A stretch of 6,332 nt of DNA from DASTCC01 sp035711465. Lineage in GTDB: Bacteria > Acidobacteriota > Vicinamibacteria > Vicinamibacterales > SCN-69-37. The stretch covers positions 1-6,332 of the forward strand of contig DASTCC010000530.1 of the NCBI GenBank assembly GCA_035711465.1, written 5' to 3'. The notes under the pieces are model-generated. The model was given only the letters and a program-made list of their open reading frames with translations, was not told where the DNA came from and made no database searches. A program made the position numbers and the translations under genes. This document shows positions 5,398 to 6,332 of this stretch, piece after piece (position 1 is the first letter of the stretch; each line of letters begins with the position of its first letter).

Positions 5398-6332
5398 GCG
5401 GCTCCTCATCCTCGTCGCGGGTGTTCGGCTGGCTGCTGCGAGCCTTTCCGCGCTCGTTTCGCGAGATCTACGGCGCGGAGATGTCGGAAGACTTCGCGCG
5501 CCGCCTCGACGCCGCCGGGTCGCTCGGCCGGCATCGCCGGATGGCCGTGTGGATTCGGAGCAGCGTGAACGTCCTCGCGGCCGGCCTGGCCGAGCGTCAG
5601 CGCAGTTCGTTCGCCGTGCAACTCCCGGGCGCGTGGGCGCCCAGCAAGCGAGGAAGCATCATGTTCGGCTGGACTCAGGACCTTCGCTTCGCGGCCCGTC
5701 GGCTACTGCGCGAGCCCGGTTACGCCGCGTTCGTGACGTTGACGCTGGCGCTCGGCATCGGCGCCAACGTCGCCGTGTTCTCCGTCGTCGACGGCGTGCT
5801 GCTGAGGTCGCTGCCATTCCACGAGGCCGATCGCCTCGTCGGCGTCTGGGGACGATTCCTGCCGGAGAGCGGATTCGACTTTCCGCAGTTTTCACTATCG
5901 AATCCCGAGTACTTCGACTACCGCATCGAAAACCGGACGATGGCCGATGTCGGCGCGTGGACGAGCGGCACGGGCACCATTGGCGGCCCCGGAGAGAACC
6001 CTGAGCGCATCGACGCGGCGGTCGCGACGCCGAGCTTCTTCTCGGTGCTTCGCGCGAAGCCGCTGCTCGGCCGGCTGATCAACGAGACCGATCCGCCGCC
6101 CGGTCCGTCGAGTGTCGTCCTGCTGAGCCACGTGCTCTGGCAGAACCGTTTCGGCGGCCGTCAGGACATCGTCGGGCAGCGGGTGCTGATCAACGGGACC
6201 TCGCGCGAGATCATCGGCGTCATGCCCGAGGACTTCGACTTTCCGGCCGGCGCGCGCATCTGGGTGCCGCTCGTCATCACCTCGTCGGTGCTGCAGCAGC
6301 GCCAGTCACACAGCACCCGCGCCATCGCGCGC
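5394..6332 (+). CDS. ADOP-type ABC transporter permease (FtsX/MacB-like), 5' part; cut off by window edge
   Basis: The frame is open from the ATG at 5394 to the window end, 313 residues with no stop. Residues 1-80 are the soluble lead segment typical of acidobacterial duplicated orphan permeases: WLLRAFPRSFREIYGAEM (12-29), then an Arg-rich amphipathic stretch ending in AERQRS. Residues 93-107 (WTQDLRFAARRLLRE) lead into a membrane helix at about 111-136 with the TLALGIGANVAVFSVV motif, followed by the MacB-type periplasmic core with VATPSFFSVL, the SHVLWQNRFGG block and INGTSREIIGVMPEDFDFPAGARIWVPL. Full-length members are about 800-900 residues with two such permease halves, so around 60% is missing. 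These permeases have no ATPase of their own in the operon; substrate and partner ATPase are unknown. A second in-frame ATG (M90, 5661) has a strong ribosome site, so a shorter form without the lead segment could also be made. Confidence 0.94.
   Translation, partial: MSGSSSSSRVFGWLLRAFPRSFREIYGAEMSEDFARRLDAAGSLGRHRRMAVWIRSSVNVLAAGLAERQRSSFAVQLPGAWAPSKRGSIMFGWTQDLRFAARRLLREPGYAAFVTLTLALGIGANVAVFSVVDGVLLRSLPFHEADRLVGVWGRFLPESGFDFPQFSLSNPEYFDYRIENRTMADVGAWTSGTGTIGGPGENPERIDAAVATPSFFSVLRAKPLLGRLINETDPPPGPSSVVLLSHVLWQNRFGGRQDIVGQRVLINGTSREIIGVMPEDFDFPAGARIWVPLVITSSVLQQRQSHSTRAIAR
5650..5663 (+). promoter_or_regulatory. Internal ribosome-binding site and ATG within the permease gene
   Basis: GAGGA (5650-5654) lies 6 nt before the in-frame ATG at 5661-5663. 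Translation from here would begin MFGWTQDLRF, which resembles the usual N-terminus of MacB-like permeases without the ADOP lead segment. The upstream ATG at 5394 has no comparable site and relies on coupling with padR. Whether both starts are used cannot be told from sequence. Confidence 0.35.

Overview
This 6.3 kb window is uniformly GC-rich with strong G/C preference at third codon positions. The most diagnostic element is a short PadR regulator fused by an ATGA overlap to a large FtsX/MacB-type permease that carries the N-terminal extension typical of acidobacterial duplicated permeases (ADOP). This points to an acidobacterium, probably of the Vicinamibacteria group. That assignment comes from gene style and arrangement; no rRNA or other phylogenetic marker is present.

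Layout. Positions 1-1853 (minus strand) hold a sigma-54-dependent NtrC-type response regulator (399-1853). Its 3' end overlaps by 38 nt the start of an isoprenylcysteine/phospholipid methyltransferase-like membrane protein, which runs off the left edge (<1-436). A divergent intergenic region with a strong 9-bp-arm hairpin separates this pair from a plus-strand NarL/LuxR-type response regulator (2125-2757). A PAS-receiver protein without a kinase core follows (2867-3649). After a 171-bp gap comes a DUF2071/YqjF-like gene (3821-4579), meeting tail to tail, with 2 bp between stop codons, a small three-helix membrane protein on the minus strand (4582-4890). A second divergent intergenic region carries a promoter and a perfect 9-3-9 inverted repeat in front of padR (5044-5397), which overlaps the ADOP permease (5394 to the right edge).

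How the genes may work together. Three receiver-domain proteins lie within 3.3 kb with no histidine kinase in the window, so this is an orphan signalling cluster: one sigma-54 enhancer-binding activator, one sigma-70-type activator or repressor, and one PAS-receiver protein with no obvious output domain. The PadR-permease pair looks like a self-contained unit, with PadR probably repressing its own leaderless transcript through the inverted repeat. Two genes (the LuxR-type regulator and padR) show a -10 hexamer followed by exactly 6 nt and then the start codon, which suggests leaderless mRNAs.

I saw no RNA genes, insertion sequences, CRISPR arrays or convincing intrinsic terminators between genes. 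No gene-free stretch exceeds 300 bp. Nothing here amounts to a clearly new system. The items most worth a second look are the kinase-less PAS-receiver fusion, the PadR operator-promoter, and the overlapping methyltransferase gene that runs off the left edge.
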